From NCBI GenBank assembly GCA_049274895.1, contig JBASTM010000006.1, forward strand, positions 1 to 38,805: 38,805 nt of DNA. The letters are read 5' to 3'. Below, one piece after another: positions 15,212 to 22,894 of this stretch. The stretch comes from JACQLN01 sp049274895 (GTDB lineage: Bacteria > Patescibacteriota > Minisyncoccia > JACQLN01). Within the stretch, counting starts at the first letter, position 1. Each line of letters starts with the position of its first letter. A model generated the notes under the pieces. It had not been told where the DNA came from. It saw only the letters and a program-made list of their open reading frames with translations, and did no database searches. A program made the translations under genes and the position numbers.

Positions 15212-15446
15212 TTCCGGTGTTTTCAAAGTGCTCAAAAGGATCCCCCGGCCGGATGCCGAGGCGGTTCTTAAAGTGATCAAACTTTTGCCTATTGACCCGT
15301 ATTTTGGCGATATCCAAAAAATGAAAGGCAGGAATAATGTCTAGCGCCGCCGAGTGGGTGCTTACCGGATTTTTTATAAAATTAAATCAGCCGAGAAAAC
15401 CATATTAGTTTTTGAATTGGAGCGCAGAGGTTCTAAAACATATTAG
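15201..15446 (+). pseudogene. RelE/ParE-family toxin interrupted by an amber codon
   Basis: From a TTG at 15201 the frame reads MEIDSGVFKVLKRIP and so on to MKGRNNV, then TAG at 15342-15344. It continues in the same frame as RRRVGAYRIFYKI, ILVFELERRGSKTY and a final TAG at 15444-15446. In RelE-family toxins a tryptophan usually follows this position (W-R-x-R-x-G-x-YR), so a single TGG-to-TAG change explains the break. The lost part carries the conserved Arg/Tyr residues of the RNase site, so the toxin should be dead unless the amber codon is suppressed. About 81 codons in total. Confidence 0.8.
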
Positions 15447-15473
15447 TTAGATAATAAGCAGGGATTGGCAAAA

Positions 15474-15497
15474 ATAAAAAGTGCCATGGAAAATAAA
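15474..15497. repeat. Direct repeat, right copy
   Basis: The right partner of 14819-14842: sixteen identical bases, then one difference, then AAATAA. The ATG inside it (15486) starts the HD-domain gene. Confidence 0.6.
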
Positions 15498-16106
15498 GAA
15501 AGTAAAAATAAAATTAAGCGGGACGTGGAGTTGTTGTTTGAAATTGGCGTGTTCCGCCATTTGGACAGGGTTTGGAGGCAGTTTTTGAATCCCGATGTCG
15601 CCAACTGTTCCGAGCATACATTCCGAGTTGTTTGGGTTGCCATTACTATCGCCAAATACGAGAAGAACGTGGATACTGAGAAGCTTCTCAAAATGACTCT
15701 TCTCCATGATCTGCCGGAGAGCCGTTGTGGCGACGTTCATTATCTTTCGCGTCAGTACGTGGAACGCAAAGAAATGGAAGCGATAGACGACATGTTTGGC
15801 GGCACCAGCCACGGCTCCGAAATGGGCGATTTGATAAGAGAGTACGAAGACCGTAAAACAATTGAGTCAAAAATAGTCAAAGACGCGGACAATATAGATG
15901 TGGAACTCGAACTCAAAGAACTTACGGCTAAAGGTCATTCGCTTGGTATGATATGGAAAAAGAGCCGTGCGAAAATGGTTTACCCTAAACTTTACACTAA
16001 GACAGCCCGCCTGTTCTGGAAGGAAATCCATAAAGCCGATCCGCACGATTGGCATCTTAATTCGCCTAAAAACCGGTTCGCCGGAGGCGATTGGAAGAAA
16101 AAATAA
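15486..16106 (+). CDS. HD-domain phosphohydrolase (HDDC2/YfbR-like)
   Basis: This 206-residue protein starts at the ATG at 15486; the frame is open to a TTG at 15465. The HD metal-binding set is visible: SEHTFRVVWVA (first His, about 42), LLHDLPE (His-Asp, about 73-74) and KDADNIDVELEL (distal Asp, about 132). This matches the HDDC2/YfbR group of 5'-deoxynucleotidases and related hydrolases. The C-terminal segment (HKADPHDWHL) is not diagnostic. The stop is immediately followed by the ATG of the ABC ATPase gene, with no gap. Confidence 0.82.
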   Translation: MENKESKNKIKRDVELLFEIGVFRHLDRVWRQFLNPDVANCSEHTFRVVWVAITIAKYEKNVDTEKLLKMTLLHDLPESRCGDVHYLSRQYVERKEMEAIDDMFGGTSHGSEMGDLIREYEDRKTIESKIVKDADNIDVELELKELTAKGHSLGMIWKKSRAKMVYPKLYTKTARLFWKEIHKADPHDWHLNSPKNRFAGGDWKKK

Positions 16107-16835
16107 ATGCCCATTATAGAAATCAAAAATCTGGTTAAAAAATTCAACGGCGTCGCGGCTGTTGATGATTTGTCTTTTGGGGTGGAGGCGGGCACGATTA
16201 CCGGGCTTTTAGGGCCCAACGGGGCGGGCAAAACTACTACCATCCAAATGATTTTGGACTTGGTTACGCCTTCGAGCGGAGAGATAAAAATTTTGGGCTT
16301 GGATATGAGGCATCACCGCGAAGAAATACTAAATCAGGTCAATTTTTCTTCGCCCTACGTCACTTTGCCGGGCAATTTGAAAGTTTGGGAGAATTTGGCC
16401 ACGTTCGCGCGGCTTTACGGAATAAAAAACATTAAAGCCAAAATAGACGAACTGGCCGATTTTTTTGGTATCAGGGAGTTTTTAAGCAAAATGACCTCAA
16501 CTCTTTCCACCGGCCAGCTGACTCGGCTTAATTTGACCAAGGCGTTGCTTAACGATCCCAAACTGCTTTTGTTAGACGAACCCACCGCCTCGCTGGACCC
16601 GGACATGGCCGACCGGACCCGCCAGCTCTTAAAGAAAATCCAGAAAGAAAAAGGGCTGACAATTCTTTATACTTCGCACAATATGATGGAGGTAGAGGAG
16701 ATTTGCGATCGGGTCATTTTTATACAGAAAGGCAAATTAAAAGATGACGGCACGCCCGACGAGCTGGTAAAAAAATACGGACACAAAGATCTTAATGATT
16801 TATTTATCGCCATTGCCCGCGAGCATGAAGTTTAA
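16107..16835 (+). CDS. ABC transporter ATP-binding protein
   Basis: This 242-residue protein has Walker A GPNGAGKTT (about 35-43), a signature-like LSTGQLTRLNLTKALL (about 133; the usual LSGGQ is LSTGQ) and Walker B LLLLDEPTASLD (about 152), then the His switch in YTSHNMMEVEE. It belongs to the ABC-2 exporter ATPases (drug, polysaccharide or lipid export). The partner permease follows after a 114-base AT-rich gap. Confidence 0.92.
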   Translation: MPIIEIKNLVKKFNGVAAVDDLSFGVEAGTITGLLGPNGAGKTTTIQMILDLVTPSSGEIKILGLDMRHHREEILNQVNFSSPYVTLPGNLKVWENLATFARLYGIKNIKAKIDELADFFGIREFLSKMTSTLSTGQLTRLNLTKALLNDPKLLLLDEPTASLDPDMADRTRQLLKKIQKEKGLTILYTSHNMMEVEEICDRVIFIQKGKLKDDGTPDELVKKYGHKDLNDLFIAIAREHEV

Positions 16836-16949
16836 TTTTCAATTTTGCAATTTTCAATCAAGTCCCAATGATTCAATTTCCAAACGTTTTTTTGATAATT
16901 GGTTAATTGAAAATTCAATGAAAATTGTAAATTGAGAATTGATAATTTT
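16836..16949. repeat. AT-rich imperfect inverted repeat between ABC subunits
   Basis: The left part repeats CAATTTT/TTTTCAAT units and the right part carries their complement (ATTGAAAATT, AATGAAAATTG, AAATTGAGAATT). The arms are about 26 bases with mismatches. It lies inside an otherwise tight operon. Confidence 0.55.
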
Positions 16950-17738
16950 ATGAAGTTTCACCGAATAAACGCCTTATTGATCCGTCACCTCTACTTGTAT
17001 CAGCGCAGCGTGCCACGGCTGATGGATATTTTCTTTTGGCCGATTTTGGAGCTACTTTTGTGGGGATTTTTGAGCGCCTATTTGGAAAAATTCAGCTTGG
17101 CCGATTTTAACGTGGTCACAGTGCTTTTGGGCGCCATAATTTTTTGGGATTTAATGAGCCAGTCCCAGCGCACCATTTCCACCACTTTTTTGGAAGAAGT
17201 CTGGGAGCGCAATTTGCTGAACATTTTTGTGACGCCGCTTAAATTGGGGGAATTTTTAATTTCCAGTATTTTAATAGCCGTAGTCAGGATTGTGGTTGTG
17301 GGCGCGGTGATGGCGGGTTTGGCTTGGCTGTTGTATCAGTTTAATTTTTTGGGCTTTGGCTTGTATCTTATTCCCTTTATGATCAATTTACTTGTTTTTG
17401 GCTGGACGCTGGGCTTTTTTACCACCGGCATTATTTTACGATTCGGCAGCGCGGCCCAAGTTTTGGCTTTCGGTTTGGTGTTTTTATTGCAGCCCTTTAG
17501 CGCGGTGTTTTATCCGGTCTCGGTTTTGCCGCAACCATTGCAGTACCTGGCCCAAGTTTTACCGGCCACGCATGTTTTTGAAGGCATGCGGGCTGTAATA
17601 GCTACGGGAGCCTTGCCGGTCAATAATTTAATTTGGGCTTTCGGCACCAACATTTTTTATCTGGTTTTGGTGCTTTGGTTTTTTAAGCGGATGTTCGCCC
17701 GGGTCAAAAACAAAGGCATGCTGATGAAGTTGGACTGA
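16950..17738 (+). CDS. ABC-2 type transporter permease
   Basis: This 262-residue protein starts at the ATG at 16950; an in-frame TTG at 16932 is inside the AT-rich repeat. It has six hydrophobic helices and the ABC-2 layout, with an N-terminal amphipathic stretch (RINALLIRHLYLYQRSVPRL). The LQPFSAVFYPVSVLPQPLQYL segment before the fifth helix is typical of ABC-2 permeases. It pairs with the upstream ATPase as an exporter of unknown substrate. Confidence 0.88.
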   Translation: MKFHRINALLIRHLYLYQRSVPRLMDIFFWPILELLLWGFLSAYLEKFSLADFNVVTVLLGAIIFWDLMSQSQRTISTTFLEEVWERNLLNIFVTPLKLGEFLISSILIAVVRIVVVGAVMAGLAWLLYQFNFLGFGLYLIPFMINLLVFGWTLGFFTTGIILRFGSAAQVLAFGLVFLLQPFSAVFYPVSVLPQPLQYLAQVLPATHVFEGMRAVIATGALPVNNLIWAFGTNIFYLVLVLWFFKRMFARVKNKGMLMKLD

Positions 17739-17752
17739 TTAAAGTCTCACTT

Positions 17753-17929
17753 CAATCAAAGAAACTATCGGCAGGCAAAACTTCTCGTTACGCTCGAGTT
17801 CCCAGCGTGAACTCTCGCTGGCGCGTCGACCTCGCTCGTCCCTCGTCCGCGATTGCTTCGCAATCGGGACTCGGGACACCCTGCCCGCTCGGTCGTCGAG
17901 CCAACTTGAAGCTTTGCCCGCCTTGATTG
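17753..17929. repeat. 177-bp imperfect palindromic element
   Basis: The left arm (CAATCAA, 10 unpaired bases, GGCAGGCAAAACTTC at 17770-17784) is complementary to the right arm (GAAGCTTTGCCCGCC then TTGATTG, 17908-17929), with G-T pairs. Inside are smaller hairpins, including a perfect CGATTGC-ttc-GCAATCG (17850-17866). It is GC-rich, non-coding in appearance and MITE-like. Any ORF here is unsupported. Confidence 0.6.
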
Positions 17930-17950
17930 GATTCACTCGCAGACAAACAT

Positions 17951-18009
17951 TAAAAAAAGGCGCTCACGATGCTTCGCCGAGCTTAGCTCGGCTTTGCATC
18001 GGAGCGCCT
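17951..18009 (-). terminator. Strong terminator of the sorting-domain gene
   Basis: On the minus strand a long stem (AGGCGCTC, GATGC, GCCGAGC with complements, two small internal loops) is followed by seven T. It begins 7 bases after the stop of the minus-strand gene. Confidence 0.9.
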
Positions 18010-18016
18010 GATCCCG

Positions 18017-18763
18017 CTACTTAGCGAGGATCATCTTGCGGACGGCCGTTTGGCCGCCCGAGTTGAGGTGGTAGAGGTACATGCCGTTCGACACCGGCTG
18101 GCCGGCGTCGTCGGTGGCGTCCCAGGGCGCGGTGTGTTCGCCGGCCGCGAGTGGACCGCTTACCAGCGTCCGCACCCTCTGGCCGATCATGTTGTAGATG
18201 GCGAGTTCGGTTACCCCCTCGTTGGCCACCGAGAACCGGATCTCGGTGGATGGGTTGAACGGGTTGGGGTAGTTCTGGGCGAGGCCGAACTCCTTAGGTT
18301 CGGCGGCAGCCGGATTGGGCGTGAACACCGGCGCCGGGTCGTAGACCCTACGTTCCCGGTTCTTGGTGAACACGTCCAGACCTTGCGGTTCCAACCGGCC
18401 CCATTCGGAGCCGAGTCTGCGGAGGACGATACTCATATCTTCCACATTCGGGCCGTTGAGGATGTAGGAACTTGCGGCACTGACCCGGCCGTTTTCTGCC
18501 CAGAAGACTGAGGCGCCCTTAGTCTCCACGAACCGGTACTCATCGGGGTTGAACCCGATGATGATACCGTAGTGGGCGACTTCCGTCTGGTTGGACGGTC
18601 TCACCGTCACCACCACCTCGTCGCTGCCGACGAAGTCCGTGGCGATGGTGGCTCCAGTCCCGCTCACAGCCACCGCCGGCGGGAGTTCGATCCTGATGCC
18701 GGCCAACAACGCCTGGCTAGCCGCGAAAACAACCACCAGAGCCGCGAAAATGGCCCTATTCAT
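18017..18763 (-). CDS. Exported protein with C-terminal type-IX-secretion-like sorting domain
   Basis: This 248-residue protein has a signal peptide (MNRAIFAALVVVFAASQALLA), then a beta-sandwich (about 25-130; VVVTVRPSNQTEVAHYGIIIGF recalls cohesin-like modules). The last 90 residues match the type A sorting/FlgD-like Ig fold: FGLAQNYPNPFNPSTEIRF, LAIYNMIGQRVRTLV, and NGMYLYHLNSGG before RKMILAK. In the FCB group this domain targets proteins through the type IX system across an outer membrane, which CPR cells are thought to lack. A GGGAGG ribosome binding site, TTGACA/TATAAA promoter and GC-ending codons differ from neighbours. Horizontal transfer or assembly chimerism is likely. Confidence 0.85.
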   Translation of the reverse strand: MNRAIFAALVVVFAASQALLAGIRIELPPAVAVSGTGATIATDFVGSDEVVVTVRPSNQTEVAHYGIIIGFNPDEYRFVETKGASVFWAENGRVSAASSYILNGPNVEDMSIVLRRLGSEWGRLEPQGLDVFTKNRERRVYDPAPVFTPNPAAAEPKEFGLAQNYPNPFNPSTEIRFSVANEGVTELAIYNMIGQRVRTLVSGPLAAGEHTAPWDATDDAGQPVSNGMYLYHLNSGGQTAVRKMILAK

Positions 18764-18857
18764 GATGAACCTCCCTCTGTTGGCCCAGCTTAGCTGGGCT
18801 GGATTTGAAGGTACTACTCTGAATCTATAGTTTATACCTAACCTTAGGGGTTGTCAA
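18764..18857 (-). promoter_or_regulatory. Promoter and leader of the sorting-domain gene
   Basis: Minus-strand TTGACA (18852-18857) and TATAAA (18831-18836) are 15 bases apart. The leader carries a perfect 8-bp hairpin (GCCCAGCT-t-AGCTGGGC, 18783-18799), then GGGAGG seven or so bases before the ATG. The remaining 18858-19036 shows only a small hairpin (TCTTACT with AGTAAGA near 18960) in the leader of the RRM gene. Confidence 0.5.
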
Positions 18858-19036
18858 CTATAAGGTCCTGATTCCTAGTGGGGTTGCTTTTCTAATGGGT
18901 ATGGTTTATAAATAAGGTAGTTGTAAGTCCAACCCAGTTAATGGGTTCTCTAGTGCGCTTTCTTACTCCTTTTAATAAGTAAGAATAAGGCCGGAGAGGT
19001 CGCCTTACACAAAATTAAAAGTGAGTAGAATATATA

Positions 19037-19381
19037 ATGGCTAAAAAGCTATACGTGGGTGGTCTGTCTTACAGCACCACCGAAGATTCTTTGCGCGAAG
19101 CTTTTTCACAAGTCGGCGCGGTAGAATCGGCTGCCATCATTATGGACAAGATGACGGGTCGTTCGCGGGGCTTCGGCTTCGTGGAGATGACCAATGATGA
19201 GGACGCCGAGAAAGCGGTTGAAATGTGGAACGGCAAAGAACTGGACGGCCGAAAACTCACCGTTAACGAAGCTCGCCCCATGGGTGATAGGCCCCCCCGC
19301 CGAACCGGCGGAGGCGGTGGTTTCAACCGAGGCGGCAGCGGAGGCGGCGGTTTTGGCGGCGGTCGCAGAAGCGATTGGTAA
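19037..19381 (+). CDS. RNA-binding RRM-domain protein with Gly-rich tail
   Basis: This 114-residue protein is a single RRM: RNP2 LYVGGL at residues 4-9 and RNP1 RGFGFVEM at about 44-51, then a Gly/Arg-rich tail from residue 86. This is the architecture of the cyanobacterial Rbp and plant glycine-rich cold-inducible proteins. It probably binds single-stranded RNA as a chaperone, often in cold response. It is monocistronic, with a terminator directly after it. Confidence 0.92.
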   Translation: MAKKLYVGGLSYSTTEDSLREAFSQVGAVESAAIIMDKMTGRSRGFGFVEMTNDEDAEKAVEMWNGKELDGRKLTVNEARPMGDRPPRRTGGGGGFNRGGSGGGGFGGGRRSDW

Positions 19382-19394
19382 ACCCAATTGTCTT

Positions 19395-19430
19395 AAAAAA
19401 TATCCCCGATGAAAGTCGGGGGTATTTTTT
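19395..19430. terminator. Bidirectional terminator between the RRM gene and typA
   Basis: AAAAAATATCCCCGA pairs with TCGGGGGTATTTTTT (15-bp stem, one wobble). A-tract and T-tract lie on both sides, so it can stop both convergent genes. It overlaps the last bases of typA. Confidence 0.9.
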
Positions 19431-21255
19431 ATTTCTCGGCGTAGCGGGAGCGGTCGTTTTTGGTTAAATATCTTTTGCGCAGGCGCAAGTTTTCGGGCGT
19501 GATTTCCAAAAGTTCGTCGCTTTCCAAAAAATCCAGGGCTTGTTCCAAAGTCAAAATCACCGCCGGCGCCAATTGGACCATGCCGTCGCTCGATTTGGAA
19601 CGCATGTTGGTGAGCTGTTTGCCTTTGCAGACGTTTATTTCTATATCTTGTTCCTTGCTGTTTCCGCCCACGATCATGCCTTCGTACACAGCGGTGCCGG
19701 GTTCCACAAAAGTAACGCCCCGGCCTTGGGCGATTTCCAAGCCGAAAGCCACGGCTTGGCCGGTTTCGTGGGCGATCAAAACTCCTTTTCTGGTTTTGGC
19801 GGGAGCTTCGGTTTTGGGTTTGAATTCAATAAAGCGGGAACTTAAAACAAAACTTCCGCGGGTGAGTGTAATTAAAGCGCCGCGCAAGCCCAACAGTGCC
19901 CGGGTGGGCATATTGTAAACAAAGCGGACATCGCTGGCGTGGGGGAAAGTGTCGGCGAGTTCGGCTTTCCTTTTGGCCAGTTCGGCCAAAACTATACCGC
20001 GATTTTTTTCGGGCGTGTCTATAAGCACTTCTTCCCACGGCTCCAAATCAACACCGTTTTCGGTTTTGGTTATAACCTGGGGCTTGGCTACCTCCAGTTC
20101 AAAACCCTCGCGGCGCAGAGTCTCCAATAAAATGGAAAGATGCAGTTCACCCCGGCCCGAAACCAAAAATTTTCCGCCCTGAATTTCCAATCTCATACTG
20201 ACATTGGTTTCCATTTCTTTTTCCAGACGTTCCTGAATCTGCCGGCCGGTCAGCAAATTGCCGTCTTGGCCCACGAAGGGCGAAGTGTTGGGGCCTATTA
20301 AAATTTTGAGCGTGGGTTCTTCTATGGCGATCAAAGGCAAGCTCTCGGGTTGGTCCGGGTCGCACACGGTGGCGTTGATGCCTATTCCACTCAAACCCGT
20401 TAGGGCCACAATATCTCCGGCCGCGGCCTCGTTTACTTCTTGGCGTTTTAAGCCCTGCCAGGTAAAAATATTTTCCACGCGGCCTTTATAAACACCTTTT
20501 TTGGGATCAACCACCGCCACCGCCGATTTGGCTTTAACGGTGCCCCGGGCTATCCGGCCGATGGCGTAAGTTCCCTTAAAATCGTCGTAGTCCAGAGAAG
20601 TCACCAGCAGCTGCAACGGTTCGGCGGCGTCGCCCTTGGGGGCGGGGATATAAGAAATTATTTTTTCAAACAGAACTTCCAGCGTGGCGCGAGAAGTATC
20701 GCTGCCCGGCTCAGGCAGTTTTTCAAAGGCCTTACCCTCGCGGCCGATGGCGTAAAGAATAGGGAAGTCCAGTTGGCTTTCGTGGTGGGCCAGTTCCAAA
20801 AAAAGAGAGTTTATTTCTTCCTCCACTTCCTTCACCCGGCTGGCCGGTTTGTCTATTTTATTTATGATCACGATCGGCTTTAAGTCCAACTGCAGGGCCT
20901 TTTGGAGCACCACGCGGGTTTGGGGCATCGGGCCTTCCTGGGCGTCCACCAACAGCAAACAACCATCGGCCATGTTTAAGGTGCGTTCCACCTCGCCGCC
21001 GAAGTCGGCGTGGCCGGGCGTATCAATAATGTTTATTTTGTAATCCTTGTAATTTATGGCCGCGTTTTTAGCCATAATAGTAATACCGCGCTCGCGCTCC
21101 AACTCGCCCGAATCCATTATCAAATCCCGGCCCATCTCTTCGGAATTGTCCCTAAAGGTATGGGCCTGTTTCAGCAAAAAATCCACCAAGGTGGTTTTAC
21201 CGTGGTCAATATGGGCGATAATGGCGATATTTCTTATTTTGGAATTGTCTAGCAT
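19429..21255 (-). CDS. typA: GTP-binding protein TypA/BipA
   Basis: At 608 residues it has the family length. The translational GTPase motifs are complete: AHIDHGKTTL (G1, about 14), RGITI (G2, about 54), DTPGHADFGGEV (G3, about 77) and NKID (G4, about 131). The EF-G-like domains follow, and the TypA-specific C-terminal domain (about 480-600) is present. The protein binds ribosomes and aids 50S assembly, especially at low temperature or under stress. Its ATG at 21255 is preceded by TATTAT on the minus strand, but that box overlaps the start codon. Confidence 0.96.
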   Translation of the reverse strand: MLDNSKIRNIAIIAHIDHGKTTLVDFLLKQAHTFRDNSEEMGRDLIMDSGELERERGITIMAKNAAINYKDYKINIIDTPGHADFGGEVERTLNMADGCLLLVDAQEGPMPQTRVVLQKALQLDLKPIVIINKIDKPASRVKEVEEEINSLFLELAHHESQLDFPILYAIGREGKAFEKLPEPGSDTSRATLEVLFEKIISYIPAPKGDAAEPLQLLVTSLDYDDFKGTYAIGRIARGTVKAKSAVAVVDPKKGVYKGRVENIFTWQGLKRQEVNEAAAGDIVALTGLSGIGINATVCDPDQPESLPLIAIEEPTLKILIGPNTSPFVGQDGNLLTGRQIQERLEKEMETNVSMRLEIQGGKFLVSGRGELHLSILLETLRREGFELEVAKPQVITKTENGVDLEPWEEVLIDTPEKNRGIVLAELAKRKAELADTFPHASDVRFVYNMPTRALLGLRGALITLTRGSFVLSSRFIEFKPKTEAPAKTRKGVLIAHETGQAVAFGLEIAQGRGVTFVEPGTAVYEGMIVGGNSKEQDIEINVCKGKQLTNMRSKSSDGMVQLAPAVILTLEQALDFLESDELLEITPENLRLRKRYLTKNDRSRYAEK

Positions 21256-21268
21256 AATATCAATCCGG

Positions 21269-21385
21269 CCAAGCGATGTTTTCTGGCGAGTTAACTCGCC
21301 TCCCGTAGAGGGACGTGGTCCCCACGGGACTTTACGTCCGCAGACTGCGTCTCAAACAAAACTCGCTCAAGAAAACATCGCTTGG
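21269..21385. repeat. 117-bp element with perfect 16-bp terminal inverted repeats
   Basis: CCAAGCGATGTTTTCT (21269-21284) and its exact complement (21370-21385) enclose a 16-bp perfect palindrome GGCGAGTTAACTCGCC (21285-21300). A nested hairpin follows: CCCGT with ACGGG, and GGGAC with GTCCC, at 21302-21328. It lies between the divergent typA and the AI-2E-family gene, with no ORF in it. Confidence 0.8.
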
Positions 21386-21494
21386 TCTCCATATAGTGTG
21401 ATGTGGGAGCGAGAAAAAATGTTAACATATTTTTTATTATTTGACAATGATAGTGAAAGTAGCTTTAGACCTATCAAACCGCCGGTGGAGAGTA

Positions 21495-21500
21495 TATAAT
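21495..21500 (+). promoter_or_regulatory. -10 box for the AI-2E-family gene, leaderless
   Basis: TATAAT at 21495-21500, six bases before the ATG at 21507. Transcription would begin at or next to the start codon. Confidence 0.5.
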
Positions 21501-21506
21501 GAATTC

Positions 21507-22541
21507 ATGACAGATAAAAACGTCCAAATCTATTTTTTCGTGGCTATGTTTTTGGCGGTGCTGGCGCTTAATGTGGCCGTGTTTCTGCCCTTCATTGGAG
21601 CGATAGTGCTGGCTTTGACGCTGGCTACGGTTTTTAATCCGGTTTACGGTTGGCTACTCCGCCAGTTTAACGGACGGGAGAGTTTCTCATCACTAGCCAC
21701 CGTTTTGCTGGTGGTGCTGATTATCATCGTTCCGGTGGCTTTTTTGGGTACGCTGGTTTTTAAGGAGGCCGGTGTGGTCTATTCGGTTTTTAGGGACGGC
21801 AGCGGCGAGGCCTATGTGGGCGATCTGAATCGCATCATCAACGCCAAACTTCAGGCCGTCTCGCCCGGCTTCGCTTTTGACGCCCGGGCGGTTTTTGAGA
21901 AAATTTTGAACTTTTTCGTGCGTAATCTTGGTGGAGTATTTTCGGGAATTTCCGGAGCTTTGTTTTCTTTATTCTTGGCTTTGATGGCTTTGTATTATCT
22001 GTTTAAGGACGGCGCTAAGCTAAAACATATAGTTATGAATTTAAGCCCACTCGCTGACGAATACGATGACCAGGTTTTTAATAAACTGGCCCAAACCGTG
22101 AGCTCGGTCATTAAGGGCTCGCTGTTGGTGGCCGTAATCCAGGGCGTGCTGACCGGCGCCGGTTTTTTTATTTTTGGCATTCCCAACCCGGCCATTTGGG
22201 GCGCCATTGGCATAATTGCGGCTCTTATTCCTATGATCGGCACAGCTTTAGTGGTGGTGCCGGGCTTGATTTATCTAGCTAGTCTTGGCTCCACTGGCGC
22301 GGCTTTGGGTTTGTTGTTGTGGGGAGCGGTGATTGTGGGCAGTGTGGATAATCTCTTGCGCCCTAAACTTTTTGAACGGGGCATCAACATCCATCCTTTT
22401 TTTATTTTGATTTCGGTCCTGGGCGGTTTGGAATTTTTTGGCGCCGTCGGGTTTTTGTTAGGTCCACTGCTGTTATCACTGCTATTTTCTCTGCTTGATA
22501 TTTACAAGAAAGAATTCAAGCGCGATGTTGAACAGGTTTAA
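21507..22541 (+). CDS. AI-2E family (PerM/TqsA-like) permease
   Basis: This 344-residue protein starts at the ATG at 21507. It has seven or eight transmembrane helices in the family pattern: two pairs at the N-terminus (FFVAMFLAVLALNVAVFLPFIGAIVLALTLATVF), a soluble middle part and a C-terminal helix bundle. The conserved GIPNPAIWGAIGIIAALIP segment and VVPGLIYLA lie at about 228-265. Members export signalling molecules or act as Na+/H+ antiporters; which applies here cannot be told. The stop overlaps the next gene by 17 bases. Confidence 0.9.
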   Translation: MTDKNVQIYFFVAMFLAVLALNVAVFLPFIGAIVLALTLATVFNPVYGWLLRQFNGRESFSSLATVLLVVLIIIVPVAFLGTLVFKEAGVVYSVFRDGSGEAYVGDLNRIINAKLQAVSPGFAFDARAVFEKILNFFVRNLGGVFSGISGALFSLFLALMALYYLFKDGAKLKHIVMNLSPLADEYDDQVFNKLAQTVSSVIKGSLLVAVIQGVLTGAGFFIFGIPNPAIWGAIGIIAALIPMIGTALVVVPGLIYLASLGSTGAALGLLLWGAVIVGSVDNLLRPKLFERGINIHPFFILISVLGGLEFFGAVGFLLGPLLLSLLFSLLDIYKKEFKRDVEQV

Positions 22542-22860
22542 TTTACCCCAAGATGATAAAAAGTATTCTTGGACTCGCCATGTGGTCGGCAAGATGCAGT
22601 ATTATCGGTTGTCGGAAAGTATCATTAAACGGATCATCCGCGCGCCTAAAAGGGTGGAGAACGGTATCGCCGAAAACACCGTCGCCTGCATGATTCCCAA
22701 AAAATCAAAAAAACCGCAAGAATTCTGGGTGATGTACCAGCAAAAAGGCCAACGCAAGCACATCATCACCGCCTGGCGTTACCCGGGCACGAGCCCCGTC
22801 CGCGATCAAATCCCCATTCCGCAGGATATTTTAGAAGAACTGAAGGAGGTGATATACTAG
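22525..22860 (+). CDS. DUF4258-like small protein
   Basis: This 111-residue protein starts at the ATG at 22525 inside the end of the permease gene. SWTRHVVGKMQYYRLSESIIKRIIRAP is the H-x-x-M-x-x-R-x-I pattern of DUF4258, followed by WVMYQQKGQRKHIITAWRYPG, the closing strands. DUF4258 has a RelE-like fold and often stands next to antitoxin-type genes. No partner is visible here, and the translational overlap with a permease is unusual for a toxin. Confidence 0.6.
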   Translation: MLNRFNLPQDDKKYSWTRHVVGKMQYYRLSESIIKRIIRAPKRVENGIAENTVACMIPKKSKKPQEFWVMYQQKGQRKHIITAWRYPGTSPVRDQIPIPQDILEELKEVIY

Positions 22861-22894
22861 GATTAGTTTTTGGTTATAAGTTAGAGGTTAAAAA

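Noticed and set aside
15201..15446. Stop-codon reassignment (TAG as Trp) to explain the intact RelE frame
   Set aside because: TAG ends other full-length genes in the window, and UGA, not UAG, is the codon known to be reassigned in some CPR lineages. A point mutation is simpler.
17739..17936. 65-codon minus-strand reading frame in the palindromic element
   Set aside because: It is composed of hairpin arms rich in Arg/Ser/Glu codons, with no start signals and no protein-like features.
18050..18830. Plus-strand reading frames antisense to the sorting-domain gene
   Set aside because: They are shadows of the GC-rich minus-strand gene, which has signal peptide, promoter, ribosome binding site and terminator.
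19460..21499. Several plus-strand reading frames across typA
   Set aside because: All are antisense to a complete 608-residue TypA with intact GTPase motifs.
21441..21500. TTGACA at 21441 as a -35 box for TATAAT at 21495
   Set aside because: The spacing is 48 bases, far from the usual 16-18, so they cannot act as one promoter.
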